Below, piece by piece: positions 35,866-44,435 of a DNA stretch of 64,000 nucleotides; the stretch's first letter is position 1, and the number at the start of each line of letters is the position of its first letter. Under the pieces are notes generated by a model that did not search any database, was not told where the DNA came from, and saw nothing but the letters and a program-made list of their open reading frames with translations. A program made the translations under genes and the position numbers. Source of the DNA: an uncultured Sphingomonas sp. (GTDB taxonomy: Bacteria; Pseudomonadota; Alphaproteobacteria; Sphingomonadales; Sphingomonadaceae); NCBI GenBank assembly GCA_913776045.1, contig CAJYOI010000008.1, positions 21,495 through 85,494 on the forward strand. Direction: 5' to 3'.

Positions 35866-36633
35866 ATGCTGCGACTATCTGCGCTATCGGTCGGCTATTC
35901 CGGCGCGCGCGGACGCGTGCTCGGTGACCTCGACGTAGCCGTCGTGCCGGGCAGCTTCGTCTGCGTGCTTGGTCGCAACGGCGCTGGCAAGTCGACGCTG
36001 ATGCGGACGCTGGCCGCGCTCCAGCCCGCGCTCGGCGGCGGCGCACTGCTGGATGACGAGGACATCGCCGCGATGCGCCCGCAGACCCGCGCGCGCCGTG
36101 TGGCCGTGGTCCTGACCGAACGCGCCGCCAGCCCCGGCCTGACCGTCGACGACGTGGTGTCGCTCGGCCGCCAGCCCTTCACCGGCTGGCAGGGGCGGCT
36201 GTCCACCAACGACCGCGCGCAGGTGACTTCTGCGCTGGCGCTAGCCGGGGCAAGCACCTTTGCCGGCCGCCTGTTCGACGACCTGTCCGATGGTGAACGC
36301 CAGCGCGTAATGATAGCCCGTGCTATCGCGCAGGCACCACGGCTGATGATCCTCGACGAGATCACCGCCTTCCTCGATCTGCCCGGTCGCGTCGAGACGA
36401 TGGCGCTGTTACGCAAGCAGGCACGGGTGACAGGCGCGATCGTGCTGTTGTCCAGTCACGACCTCGACCTGTCGCTGCAACTTGCCGACAGCGTGTGGCT
36501 GCTCGATGGCAGTAGCGGCATGGCAGTCGGCAGCGCGGCGGACCTGATCGCCAGCGGCAGCATCGGTGCCGCCTTCGACACGCCGTCAGTGCGCTTCTCT
36601 CCCGCGATCGGTCGCTTCGAGTTGATCGCATGA
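35866..36633 (+). CDS. ABC transporter ATP-binding protein
   Basis: 255 residues starting directly after the permease TAG. Walker A GRNGAGKST, a signature LSDGERQRVMIARAIAQ, Walker B LMILDEITAFLD and a switch His (SSHDLDL). It energises the FecCD-type permease. The C-terminal 30 residues (FDTPSVRFSPAIGRFEL) extend past the usual core. Confidence 0.92.
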   Translation: MLRLSALSVGYSGARGRVLGDLDVAVVPGSFVCVLGRNGAGKSTLMRTLAALQPALGGGALLDDEDIAAMRPQTRARRVAVVLTERAASPGLTVDDVVSLGRQPFTGWQGRLSTNDRAQVTSALALAGASTFAGRLFDDLSDGERQRVMIARAIAQAPRLMILDEITAFLDLPGRVETMALLRKQARVTGAIVLLSSHDLDLSLQLADSVWLLDGSSGMAVGSAADLIASGSIGAAFDTPSVRFSPAIGRFELIA

Positions 36634-37463
36634 AGGCGGCAATCATCGCGGCTTCTTTCCTCGCTGCGTCGGCCGCAGAGGCGCGCCCCGCGCTGAACCA
36701 CGTCTATGTCGTGCTCGATCAGGCGACGTTCGATGCGATGCGCAACGATCCGCGGGTAACCGAATTGCTTGGACCGAGCGACGCCGGCCTGCCCGATCAC
36801 GCGCCGCCACGCCCGGACGCCGATCGCATCTTCCTGCGCGGGCGCACCACGTATCTGGAGCTCTTCGCACCGAAGAACCGCTTCAATGAGCCGGTCGGCA
36901 AAGTCGGAATTGCCATTGCGGAAGACCGCCCGCGCGAATTCGAACAGTTGGCAAGACGATGGCGGATCCATTGCGCAACCAGTTTCTATCGGACCACAGT
37001 CGCCTGGACACGCAGCCAACCGCCGATCCCCTGGTACGACTCGATCCAATGTGACGAAACGGCGGTTCGCAAAGACCTGTCGATCTGGGCGATGATCTAC
37101 AAACCCGCGTTCGGACGGTGGCAGACGGGATCGCCGACGACTTCTCGACGCACGATACTCGCGCCGCGCAGGACAGCGGGCCAAGGTCGGTTCGACTTGA
37201 CCGGATTGGACCTGTCTATCCCTGCCGCGGATCAAAGGCGGATCGCACAACAGCTGACTGCGGCAGGGCTAAGGCCGGAATACCGTGGCGACCGGATAGT
37301 GCTTCGCGGCGGCGGCTGGTCGATCACCCTTCGATCCACGAATATCACCAGCGCCGCCATCACAACCATCCGAATGCGCGTTCCCACGACGCAAAAGTCG
37401 ACACTGCGATTCGGCAACTGCTTGCTCGAGTCTGGATTGCGTGAAGCCGCGCTGACATTTTGA
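36630..37463 (+). CDS. DUF5829-like secreted protein
   Basis: 277 residues from MKAAIIAASFLAASAAEARP, a clear signal peptide, so periplasmic. LNHVYVVLDQATFDAM and the glyoxalase-like pattern RTTYLELFAPKNR suggest a DUF5829/VOC-like fold; no function is known to me. It overlaps the ATPase stop (ATGA), so it belongs to the metal-uptake operon and may process or chaperone the ligand in the periplasm. Confidence 0.65.
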   Translation: MKAAIIAASFLAASAAEARPALNHVYVVLDQATFDAMRNDPRVTELLGPSDAGLPDHAPPRPDADRIFLRGRTTYLELFAPKNRFNEPVGKVGIAIAEDRPREFEQLARRWRIHCATSFYRTTVAWTRSQPPIPWYDSIQCDETAVRKDLSIWAMIYKPAFGRWQTGSPTTSRRTILAPRRTAGQGRFDLTGLDLSIPAADQRRIAQQLTAAGLRPEYRGDRIVLRGGGWSITLRSTNITSAAITTIRMRVPTTQKSTLRFGNCLLESGLREAALTF

Positions 37464-37497
37464 CCCACATCCGATCGTTCGCGCGCGTCGTACGCCC

Positions 37498-37644
37498 TTC
37501 GTCGAGCATCTCAGTGGCGTCGACTTCGAGAACCGCGAAACTGTGCGCATCCGCAACCGATACGACGCCAGCGTGCCGACGGTGGTCGGCGCCGTGTCAC
37601 GGCCCAAGCCTGTCGTTGTGGAGGACGCCCGGCTCCTGCGCGCG
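37498..37644 (+). pseudogene. mesD: mesD fragment (49 codons)
   Basis: FVEHLSGVDFENRETVRIRN... to ARLLRA matches residues 73-121 of MesD encoded at 15307-15453, without gaps and with many synonymous differences, so it is an old or separately acquired copy. Neither end of the gene is present. It is wedged between the DUF5829 gene and a truncated PepSY gene. Confidence 0.85.
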
Positions 37645-37686
37645 ATCCCATGCCGGCGAGGCCAGCCCAGGCGGCGCATCGCCCGG

Positions 37687-37860
37687 TCAGGCTTCGACCA
37701 CCGGATGGAGCACGGCATCGATACCGGTGTGGAACACCAGCGCCGACCCAGTGAGGCCCAGCACCGCGAACGGCAGCCCCAGGCTCAACCCCAACCACAG
37801 ATGAACGCGGCTCACGAGAATGCGCGCGCCCGTTGCTGCCGATCGCGAGTGCCCGGCCAT
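37687..37860 (-). pseudogene. Truncated PepSY-associated membrane protein
   Basis: 57 codons: MAGHSRSAAT..., then the family start VHLWLGLSLGLPFAVLGLTGSALVFHTGIDAVLHPVVEA and a TGA. Reading on in the same frame gives PGDAPPGLASPAW, still PepSY-like, until the mesD fragment begins near 37645. So the gene has an in-frame stop and has lost about 85 percent of its length. Its ATG overlaps the receptor stop, as in the intact operon at 10953. Confidence 0.7.
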
Positions 37861-40079
37861 CAGAACCGCGTCGCCAGCGCCACTTCGAACGATCGCGGCG
37901 CACCGATATAGACGTTGGTGGTCGGGTAGCCGGAATATTCGCCGTAGAAGGTGTCGGTCAGGTTCCGACCACGCAGCGTCAGTGTCGCTTGAGGCGCGAT
38001 CGGGAACGACAGGCTGGCATCCAGCACGTTATGCCCGGCGACGCGGATGGTATTGGCCGTGTCGGTGTAGAAGGCGCTGGCGTGTCGCAGAAAGCCGCCC
38101 AGCGTCACCTTGTCGGCGATCGTGTAGAGCGCTGAGGCGTTGACCGTGGTCGAGGGGACATTGATCGGGCGGTTGTCGCTCCGATCGATCCGCACGCCTC
38201 CAACCAGCTCGGACAGCTCGTCATATTGCGCGTCGGTGTAGGACACGCCGCCCGAGAGGCGCAGCGCCTTCACCGGAGAGACGACGCCGGACAGTTCGAC
38301 GCCCTGCGACGACTGCCGCCCGCCCTGAACGGCCAGCGCCGGGTTGACCGGATCGCGGGTCAGGATGTCACGCTGCTCTATGCGGTAGGCCGCGCCGGTG
38401 ACGCTTGCCCGACCGCCCCATGCGGTCGCCTTGAACCCGGCCTCGTAGGCGCGACCCTTGGTCAGCCGAAACCGGCTGTTGGCGATCGAGGCCAGCAGGA
38501 TCGAGGACACCGGCGATACCGCCGTCGTATATTGCGCGTAGAGCGTCAGGCCCGGTGTCACCTCCCACGTCGTGCCCGCCCGCCACGACATGGAGTCGAA
38601 GGTCGGGCTGTTGCGATCGACCGCGCCGCCGACGTTCTGGATCGTCGCACGGTCCAACTCCATGTGGTCCCAGCGTATCCCGCCGACCAGCAGCCACTTC
38701 GGCGTCAGGTTCAGCGCATCCTCCGCGAACACGGAGGTCTGCTTCAGCTTGGAGTCGAAGGTGACATTGCCGGCGGTGAAGATCGCCGTCCCCGTGGGCC
38801 GGGGCACGACGGCCGGATTACGCACGTCCACCGCCGGCAGGGCCGAGGTGGGGGCCGTCTGACGCAGACTGACGAAATCGGTGTCGTTGTGTTCGACGCC
38901 AAGGCTGAAGCGGTTGCGCAGCCCCGCGATGCGGCTGTCGTTGCCGACGACCCCGCGCGCGTTCCAAAACTTATGATCGTGGCGGAAATCCTGATAGGTC
39001 TGGCGAAAGCTGCCGTTCGGGAACGCTGCGGTGGGCGTGACAAAGATCTGGCTGTCGGCGAGCAGGAACGCACGCTTCGCGGTGTAACCGGTCAGGTCGA
39101 GCGCGAAGGTCCACCCGCTGCCGATCGACCAGTCGAGCCGCGAGCGCACCGTCGTCTCGTCGGCACCGGAATAGGCACCCTGGGGATTGTAGTTGCGCCG
39201 GCGCAGCGCGCGATCGACAACCAGGCCGTTCGCGCTCGTTACAGCGTCGGTCGGGCGCAGCGCATATTGACCGGGGATCAGCGGCAGGCCCTGATAGGTG
39301 GCGTCGTAGCGATCCTCGAAATGATCGACCGCGACGAGCAGCGACAGACGATCACTTGGTTTCCACAGCGCGCTCGCGGTCAGCCCGGCCGAGAAGGTGT
39401 CGTTATTATCGACGTCGTAGAGACTGTCCGATCGCTGGTAACTGGTATCCGCCCGCACTGCGATCGTGGACGATACCGGCAGGTTGACCCCGCCGGCTGC
39501 AAACAGGGTGTCGAAGCTCCCGACCGACAGCAGCGTGTCGAGGTGGCGTTCGCCCAGCACCGGCTTGCGCGTCACCTTGTTGATGACGCCCGCCAGCGCA
39601 CCCTCGCCGTACAATACCGACGCCGGTCCCTTCAGCACCTCGACGCGATCATAGTGCCAGTTGTTGCTATCGCGCTGGACGACGGTCGAGGTCGAAATCC
39701 GCACGCCGTCCTGAAGGATCGATACGGTGTTGCCGGCGAAGCCGCGCAAGCTGACGACGGCCGGATTGCCCGGCACGTTGCCGGCGATCGCCCCCACCAC
39801 GTCGTTGAAGGTCTCGCGCGCGGTGCGAAGGCCACGGACCTGAAGGTCGTCCTGCGTCAGTACCTCGACGCTCGCCGGCGTCTCGCGGATCGACAGCCCG
39901 AGGCGGCTGCTCGCTTGCGCCTGATTGTCGAGCTTCAGTGGATCGCGCTGGCCGGTGACCACGATTGTCGCATCGGTGCGATCGTCAATGGTGTCGGTGC
40001 TGCGCACCTGTGCGCCGGCCGGCACGGCCAGTAGTAGGCAGGGCGCAGCCGCGCCCGCCAGAAGATTGGATCGGAACAT
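37860..40079 (-). CDS. TonB-dependent siderophore-type receptor
   Basis: 739 residues from MFRSNLLAGAAAPCLLLAVP, signal cut near AGAQ, TonB-box-like TIVVTG near 37-42. Ferrisiderophore plug motifs: LSIRETPASVEVLTQDDL, VVSLRGFAGNTVSILQDG, YDRVEVLKGPASVLYGEGALAG; barrel ends FEVALATRF with terminal Phe. The upstream DUF2946 gene and the PepSY remnant downstream mark a second TBDR-PepSY operon. Ligand unknown; the DUF2946 protein's Met/His-rich loop hints at copper or a copper-sensitive chelate. Confidence 0.9.
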   Translation of the reverse strand: MFRSNLLAGAAAPCLLLAVPAGAQVRSTDTIDDRTDATIVVTGQRDPLKLDNQAQASSRLGLSIRETPASVEVLTQDDLQVRGLRTARETFNDVVGAIAGNVPGNPAVVSLRGFAGNTVSILQDGVRISTSTVVQRDSNNWHYDRVEVLKGPASVLYGEGALAGVINKVTRKPVLGERHLDTLLSVGSFDTLFAAGGVNLPVSSTIAVRADTSYQRSDSLYDVDNNDTFSAGLTASALWKPSDRLSLLVAVDHFEDRYDATYQGLPLIPGQYALRPTDAVTSANGLVVDRALRRRNYNPQGAYSGADETTVRSRLDWSIGSGWTFALDLTGYTAKRAFLLADSQIFVTPTAAFPNGSFRQTYQDFRHDHKFWNARGVVGNDSRIAGLRNRFSLGVEHNDTDFVSLRQTAPTSALPAVDVRNPAVVPRPTGTAIFTAGNVTFDSKLKQTSVFAEDALNLTPKWLLVGGIRWDHMELDRATIQNVGGAVDRNSPTFDSMSWRAGTTWEVTPGLTLYAQYTTAVSPVSSILLASIANSRFRLTKGRAYEAGFKATAWGGRASVTGAAYRIEQRDILTRDPVNPALAVQGGRQSSQGVELSGVVSPVKALRLSGGVSYTDAQYDELSELVGGVRIDRSDNRPINVPSTTVNASALYTIADKVTLGGFLRHASAFYTDTANTIRVAGHNVLDASLSFPIAPQATLTLRGRNLTDTFYGEYSGYPTTNVYIGAPRSFEVALATRF

Positions 40080-40163
40080 GGGAATACCTTTGACCGGCCC
40101 GACGCCTGAGAACGCGGGCCGCAATTCATGGTCGCGCCGGATGAAGCGGCGCGGGATGACAGG

Positions 40164-40574
40164 TCAGAGGCAGGAAGGTGGTCCGCGTAGCGGAGGCCGT
40201 AGGTAGACCGGACGTAAGGGTGCCGGCGGGATGATTGCCATCAGGCCGAGGGCCAGGATGAAGACGATCAGCGCGGCGAGCTGGACGGGGTCGATCGAGC
40301 CCAGCATCGCGGCCGACAGTCCCGAGAAGGCGCAGGGCATCTCTGCCTTGCCGTGATCCTTGGACTTGCCGTCGTCAGGCATGTCGCCATGCATTCCCGG
40401 CATGTCCATCGTCATGGTCGCCGGGCCGTAGCCGGAGCAGATCGTGACGGTCATGCGACCGGACCCGTTGTCGATCATGTAGCCGGTGGGAACCAGCAGC
40501 TTCAACAGCAGCGTCGCCGCGCACAGCAGCACGGCAAAACGGCGTTGCGCAAGAATTTGCCGGACGGCCTGCAC
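40164..40574 (-). CDS. DUF2946-like Met/His-rich membrane protein
   Basis: 136 residues, GTG start. Two hydrophobic segments (about 12-30 and 92-115) flank a Met/His/Asp-rich loop (TMTMDMPGMHGDMPDDG, KDHGKAEMPC) typical of DUF2946 and suited to binding copper. It is 84 bp upstream of the receptor in the same direction. A longer leader with an inverted repeat lies upstream. Confidence 0.7.
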   Translation of the reverse strand: MQAVRQILAQRRFAVLLCAATLLLKLLVPTGYMIDNGSGRMTVTICSGYGPATMTMDMPGMHGDMPDDGKSKDHGKAEMPCAFSGLSAAMLGSIDPVQLAALIVFILALGLMAIIPPAPLRPVYLRPPLRGPPSCL

Positions 40575-40659
40575 GAGGGCTACCTAACTGTGCATATGGG
40601 ACGTGTCACTGAGGCAATCGGTCCCACGGCCCTTTCTCAAAAGGCGTCTCGCAAATCGC

Positions 40660-40687
40660 TTTTGGGAAGCCAGTCGCGTTCCCAAAA
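40660..40687. repeat. Inverted repeat upstream of DUF2946 gene
   Basis: TTTTGGGAA and TTCCCAAAA are perfect 9-bp arms around a 10-base loop. It could be an operator or an old IS end; nothing downstream tells which. Confidence 0.35.
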
Positions 40688-40723
40688 TTTGATCCCAATC
40701 GGGACGGTTTCCGGGCTTAGATC

Positions 40724-40742
40724 GGTCGGAAACCGCTCTAGG
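40724..40742 (-). repeat. Right copy of 19-bp inverted repeat
   Basis: Exact reverse complement of 30398-30416, lying 13 bp outside the 3' end of the IS5-type transposase. Confidence 0.8.
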
Positions 40743-40754
40743 CCGCGTCTGCAT

Positions 40755-41568
40755 TTAGCGTAGCCAGATCATGGCGGATGCGAGATGAACGAGGCCCATG
40801 AAGGCGGTGATGGTTTTCTCGCAGCGCAGGGCGATGCGCCGGAAGCGTTTGAGCTTGTTGAAGCAGCATTCGACCTGATGGCGTTCCTTGTAGAGGCGCC
40901 AGTCGATGGGAGGTTTGGCGGTCCGGCTCGGATTGGCCTTGATCTGCGCGGTGGCGCCAAGGTCGTCGGCGATGAAGGTGCGCAACGGATCGGCGTCATA
41001 AGCGGCATCGGCAATGACGTGGCCGACGCCCTTCAAGCCAGCCAGCAACGTCTCAGCTCGGGGTCGATCGCCCCGCTGGCCGGGCGTCGGATGGATGCGG
41101 ATCGGCAGGCCGATGGCATCGACTAGGGCATGAACCTTGGTGCCAAAGCCGCCCCGCGAGCGGCCGAGAGCCCGGGTCGCAGCCCCCCCCCCTTTTGACC
41201 CGGGCGCCCGCCGCCTGGGCCTGAGCGCGGATGTTGGTCGCATCGATCAACAGCCATTCGAAGTCAGGGTCGGCAGATACCGCATCGAACATCCGGTCGA
41301 ACACCCTTTGCTCGACCCAGCGATAGTAGCGTCGCTTGGCTGTCTGATACGCTCCAAACCGATCCTCCGGCAGATCCCGCCATCGCCCGCCCGAAGGCGC
41401 CAGCCACAACAGCGCATCGAGGAACCGTCGACCATCGCTCCTCGGACCACGCGGCCCCTTGCGGCCACACGGCACAAACGGCTTCAACCGCTCCGATTGA
41501 TCGTCCCGAAGAACCTCACTTCCACGCCAGCCTCCAAAAGCCAGCGTTGAATTAGAATAGGCCCCCAA
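40755..41568 (-). mobile_element. IS5-family element, transposase in two overlapping frames
   Basis: The upstream frame (41568-41053) starts MGAYSNSTLAFGGW and has WRDLPEDRFGAYQTAKRRYYRW and the first catalytic Asp in LLIDATNIRAQ. The second frame (to 40755) has GGFGTKVHALVDAIGLP, VIADAAYDAD with the second Asp, and the DDE Glu region YKERHQVECCFNKLKRFRRI. The frames meet at AAAA followed by ten G on the coding strand (41183-41192 as C), where slippage could join them into one protein. I could not define the terminal repeats. Confidence 0.85.
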
Positions 41569-41600
41569 ACGGAATCCCTAATTCGTCACTACAGCCTAAA

Positions 41601-42026
41601 TCAGCTGCGGATGTAGTCGCGCATCGCCGCGGCTTCGGCCTCGATCCGGTCGATGCGATGCTTCACCAGGTCGCCGATCGAGACGATGCCGATCAACGCG
41701 CCGTCGTCGACCACCGGCAGATGGCGGATGCGGCGGTGGGTCATGACCGACAGCGCGCCGAGCACCGGTTCGCCCGATGCGATCGTTTCCACCGGTGTTG
41801 ACATAACCGTGCGGACCGGGGCGTCGAGTCCACCCACGCCATCGCTCGCCATATGCTGGATCAGGTCGCGTTCGGAAAAGACGCCGGCGACCGCGCCGTC
41901 CGCCATCACCGGCACCGCGCCGATCCGGTTGTCGGCGAGCAGTCGCACCGCATCGCGCACGCTTGCGTCCGCGTCGATCGTCACCACGTCATGGCCCTTG
42001 CCGCCCAGGATTACCGCGATTGTCAC
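41601..42026 (-). CDS. CBS-domain protein
   Basis: 141 residues from a GTG at 42026 with GGAGGG upstream; the longer frame is not used. Two CBS motifs: VTIDADASVRDAVRLLADNRIGAVPVM (about 14-40) and VETIASGEPVLGALSVMTHRRIRHLPVVDDG. A stand-alone CBS pair of this kind usually binds adenosine nucleotides and regulates a partner that is not encoded next door. Confidence 0.88.
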   Translation of the reverse strand: MTIAVILGGKGHDVVTIDADASVRDAVRLLADNRIGAVPVMADGAVAGVFSERDLIQHMASDGVGGLDAPVRTVMSTPVETIASGEPVLGALSVMTHRRIRHLPVVDDGALIGIVSIGDLVKHRIDRIEAEAAAMRDYIRS

Positions 42027-42101
42027 CGCATTCCCTCCGTCATTGCCGACTGTTGTGGATTGAGCATCGCGCAAACGCCGGCCATTGGCAAAAACATAGT
42101 T

Positions 42102-42437
42102 ATGCCCCGACATGATCCCCTGCCCCGCGACACGCGCCCCGATCCGCTCGACGACCCGGCCTATGCCGCGCATGTCTGGGGACGGTTCCGCCGTATCCTG
42201 GCGTGGATGACAGTGTTTTCCATCGGGATAGGTGTCGGCGCGGTCGCGATCCTGTGGCGGTCGGTCGGACCGCTGCCGATCCATATGGCCATCGCGACAT
42301 TTCTGGGCGTGACGCTGACCATCCTGATGGCCGCGCTGCTGATGGGATTGATCTTCCTGAGTTCGGGCAGCGGGCATGATGAGGCAGTCGAGCGGCATGA
42401 TCGACACGAGGATTCTGCGGCCTGGCGCGACGAATAG
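42102..42437 (+). CDS. Small two-helix membrane protein
   Basis: 111 residues from MPRHDPLPRDTRPDP. Two hydrophobic segments (about 32-52 and 60-88), a charged His/Asp-rich tail. Conserved-looking but no function recognised. Divergent from the CBS gene with a 75-bp gap. Confidence 0.6.
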   Translation: MPRHDPLPRDTRPDPLDDPAYAAHVWGRFRRILAWMTVFSIGIGVGAVAILWRSVGPLPIHMAIATFLGVTLTILMAALLMGLIFLSSGSGHDEAVERHDRHEDSAAWRDE

Positions 42438-42539
42438 GAAAAGGCCGGGATCGCACGATGGCGGCCCCGGCCCTTTAGTATTGCACGATGAAGCGTCCGC
42501 CTTACCGGTGCTGGCCGGCATCGGTTACGCTACGGCGCC

Positions 42540-43340
42540 TTACGCCGCGGGCGGAACCGCTTCGTCTTCGGTTCGAACCCGACGCGGGCGACCACGGCGC
42601 GGCCGTTCGGCCGGAGCCTCGTCGTGCGACGCGACCGATACGATCGCATCGGTCGATATCGCCGGCGGCAGCAGCGTGGCGTCGAAGCCGTTGCCCTGAT
42701 CGACATCCTGCGCCGCCTCGCGCCGCGGGCGGCGGGTGCGGCGGGGTTCGTCATTGGCCGGGATCGGCGCGGCGCGTTCGTCCGCAGCCGAAGCGCCCTC
42801 GCCCATAACCTCGCGGGGCTGGCGGCGCGGACGCTCCTCACCCTCGTCAGCGCCGGCATCGCGATCCCGGTCGCGGCGCGGGCGAGCCTCGCGGTCGCCG
42901 CGAGGGGCACGATCGCCCCCGTCACGGTTCTCGCGATACTCGCGGCGGGGGCGGTCCTGACGCTCCGGCCGGTCGCCGTCGTCCGAGCCCTGCTGATACT
43001 GCGCCGGGCTGGCGACTTCGCCTTCGAAGCCGAAATCCTCGCCCTCATCGTCCATGTCCTCGTCGCGCTGGCGACGGGCCTGGCCATTCTCTTCGGCGCG
43101 CGACCGGGTTTCGGCGAGCACGCGGAAATAATGGTCGGCGAACTGAAGGTAATATTCGGTGTTCACCCGGTCGCCCGCGCGTTGCGCGTCGGCGGCAAGA
43201 TTCTTGTATTTCTCGAGCAACTGGGCGGCATTGCCGCGGGCACGATTGTCGATGCGATTGCCGTTATCCGGGCGACCGGGGTTACCCCCTTGACGCTGCC
43301 CGCCGCGGCCGCGACGGCGGCCCGCCTGACGATTGTTCAT
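42540..43340 (-). CDS. DUF4167 protein, RNA-binding-like low-complexity tail
   Basis: 266 residues from MNNRQAGRRRGRGG. The conserved N-terminal DUF4167 core (about 30-85: ARGNAAQLLEKYKNLAADAQRAGD, YYLQFADHYFRVLAE) is followed by a long RD/RE-rich disordered tail. Many alphaproteobacteria carry this gene beside prfA-prmC, as here; its role is unknown, though the basic low-complexity sequence suggests RNA or ribosome contact. Confidence 0.85.
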   Translation of the reverse strand: MNNRQAGRRRGRGGQRQGGNPGRPDNGNRIDNRARGNAAQLLEKYKNLAADAQRAGDRVNTEYYLQFADHYFRVLAETRSRAEENGQARRQRDEDMDDEGEDFGFEGEVASPAQYQQGSDDGDRPERQDRPRREYRENRDGGDRAPRGDREARPRRDRDRDAGADEGEERPRRQPREVMGEGASAADERAAPIPANDEPRRTRRPRREAAQDVDQGNGFDATLLPPAISTDAIVSVASHDEAPAERPRRGRPRRVRTEDEAVPPAA

Positions 43341-43430
43341 CAAAGTGTTCGGTCCTGTCCTATACTGGCACCTGCCCGCGCGCGCCTCAAAACCGCTGCG
43401 CACTGCAGATGCGTGACATCCCCCCGGATA

Positions 43431-43600
43431 CCAAACCTCTTTCCCTGAAAAAGAGGTTTGGCCTCCCGCCAAGGCCGCCGGACGTCAGCGGCTCTGTAGC
43501 TTGATGGAGCCGGCCCCAACCAATTCATCGATTTGGAAGTGGGTGCCTGCCCTGCCGCCGTTCTTAGCGGTTAGGGCATCGCTCGCCAAGCATTATATTG
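43431..43600 (-). ncRNA. Candidate structured RNA or 5' leader
   Basis: On the minus strand a TATAAT (43592-43597) with TTGAAG 19 bp upstream could start transcription near 43585. The RNA would hold GCCCT-ACCGC...GCGG-AGGGC, a CCAAATCGATGAATTGG stem, GGCTC...GAGCC, and a 12-bp perfect hairpin CCAAACCTCTTT/AAAGAGGTTTGG (43431-43461). It ends 90 bp before the DUF4167 start. It may be a leader of that gene or a separate small RNA; I could not place it in a known class. Confidence 0.4.
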
Positions 43601-43618
43601 TGCAGCCGCGCACCGGCT

Positions 43619-44428
43619 TCAAGTGACGATCAGGCACCGCGCGCGGCCGGCGAGGTCATTACGCAGCGACACCGCAAACCCGTGGACGGCGAAGAGCGCA
43701 CCGACGCTGTCGGCCTGGGTCGCGCCGATCTCGATACAGGCGACGCCGCCGGGCGCGAGCTGCGGGCGGAGTACGGCGGCGATCTGGCGATAGTCGTCGA
43801 GGCCGTCGGCGCCGGCGAATAGCGCGGTGGCGGGCTCCCACTCGGCGACGTCGCGCGGCAGGGGCTCATCGGTTCCGATGTACGGCGGGTTGCAAAGAAT
43901 GAGGTCGTGCGGGCCGCCGTAGCCCGTCCAGTCGCCGCGCAGGATCTGCGCGCGATCGGTCATGCCCAGCCGCTGCGCGTTATCCCGAGCGATGGCAATC
44001 GCTGCCTCTGAGGCGTCGATGCCGATGCCGGTCGCCTGCGGCCACTCCGCAAGCGCGGCCAGCAGTAACGCGCCCGAGCCGGTGCCGAGATCGAGCACCG
44101 AGCGCGGGCCGGTCGTGCCGTCGAAGTAGTCGACCGCCGCTTCGATCAACGTTTCGCTGTCAGGACGCGGGATGAGCACGCCCGGCGCGACGTGGAGCGT
44201 GATCGTCCAGAAATCGCGGGTGCCGGTGATATAGGCGACCGGTTCGTGGGCCAGGCGGCGGAGGACGAGGTCGGCGACGGCTGGCGGTGTGGGATCGTCG
44301 AGATAGCGCAGGATCAGCGCATCACGGGTGGAGCCAAGCGCGTGCGCCATCAGCAGCTCGGCGTCGAGGCGGGGGGTGTCGGAGACGCCGTCGAGTTGGG
44401 TCGTCGCCGCGCGGAGGGCGTCCCGCAC
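43619..44428 (-). CDS. prmC: Release-factor glutamine methyltransferase
   Basis: 269 residues if started at GTG 44428 (VRDALRAATTQL, the usual family start). SAM motif VLDLGTGSGALLLAAL and the catalytic NPPY in LILCNPPYIGTDEPL. It methylates the Gln of the GGQ motif in RF1, whose gene lies directly upstream. An ATG at 44560 overlapping the prfA stop gives a 313-residue form, but its first 44 residues are encoded by an inverted CTCTCCCC repeat, so the shorter form is preferred. Confidence 0.92.
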   Translation of the reverse strand: MRDALRAATTQLDGVSDTPRLDAELLMAHALGSTRDALILRYLDDPTPPAVADLVLRRLAHEPVAYITGTRDFWTITLHVAPGVLIPRPDSETLIEAAVDYFDGTTGPRSVLDLGTGSGALLLAALAEWPQATGIGIDASEAAIAIARDNAQRLGMTDRAQILRGDWTGYGGPHDLILCNPPYIGTDEPLPRDVAEWEPATALFAGADGLDDYRQIAAVLRPQLAPGGVACIEIGATQADSVGALFAVHGFAVSLRNDLAGRARCLIVT

Positions 44429-44435
44429 ACGATAG

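Noticed and set aside
43431-43600. 6S RNA, SRP RNA or a tRNA
   Set aside because: None of the conserved sequences I know of these RNAs is visible; only generic stems can be supported.
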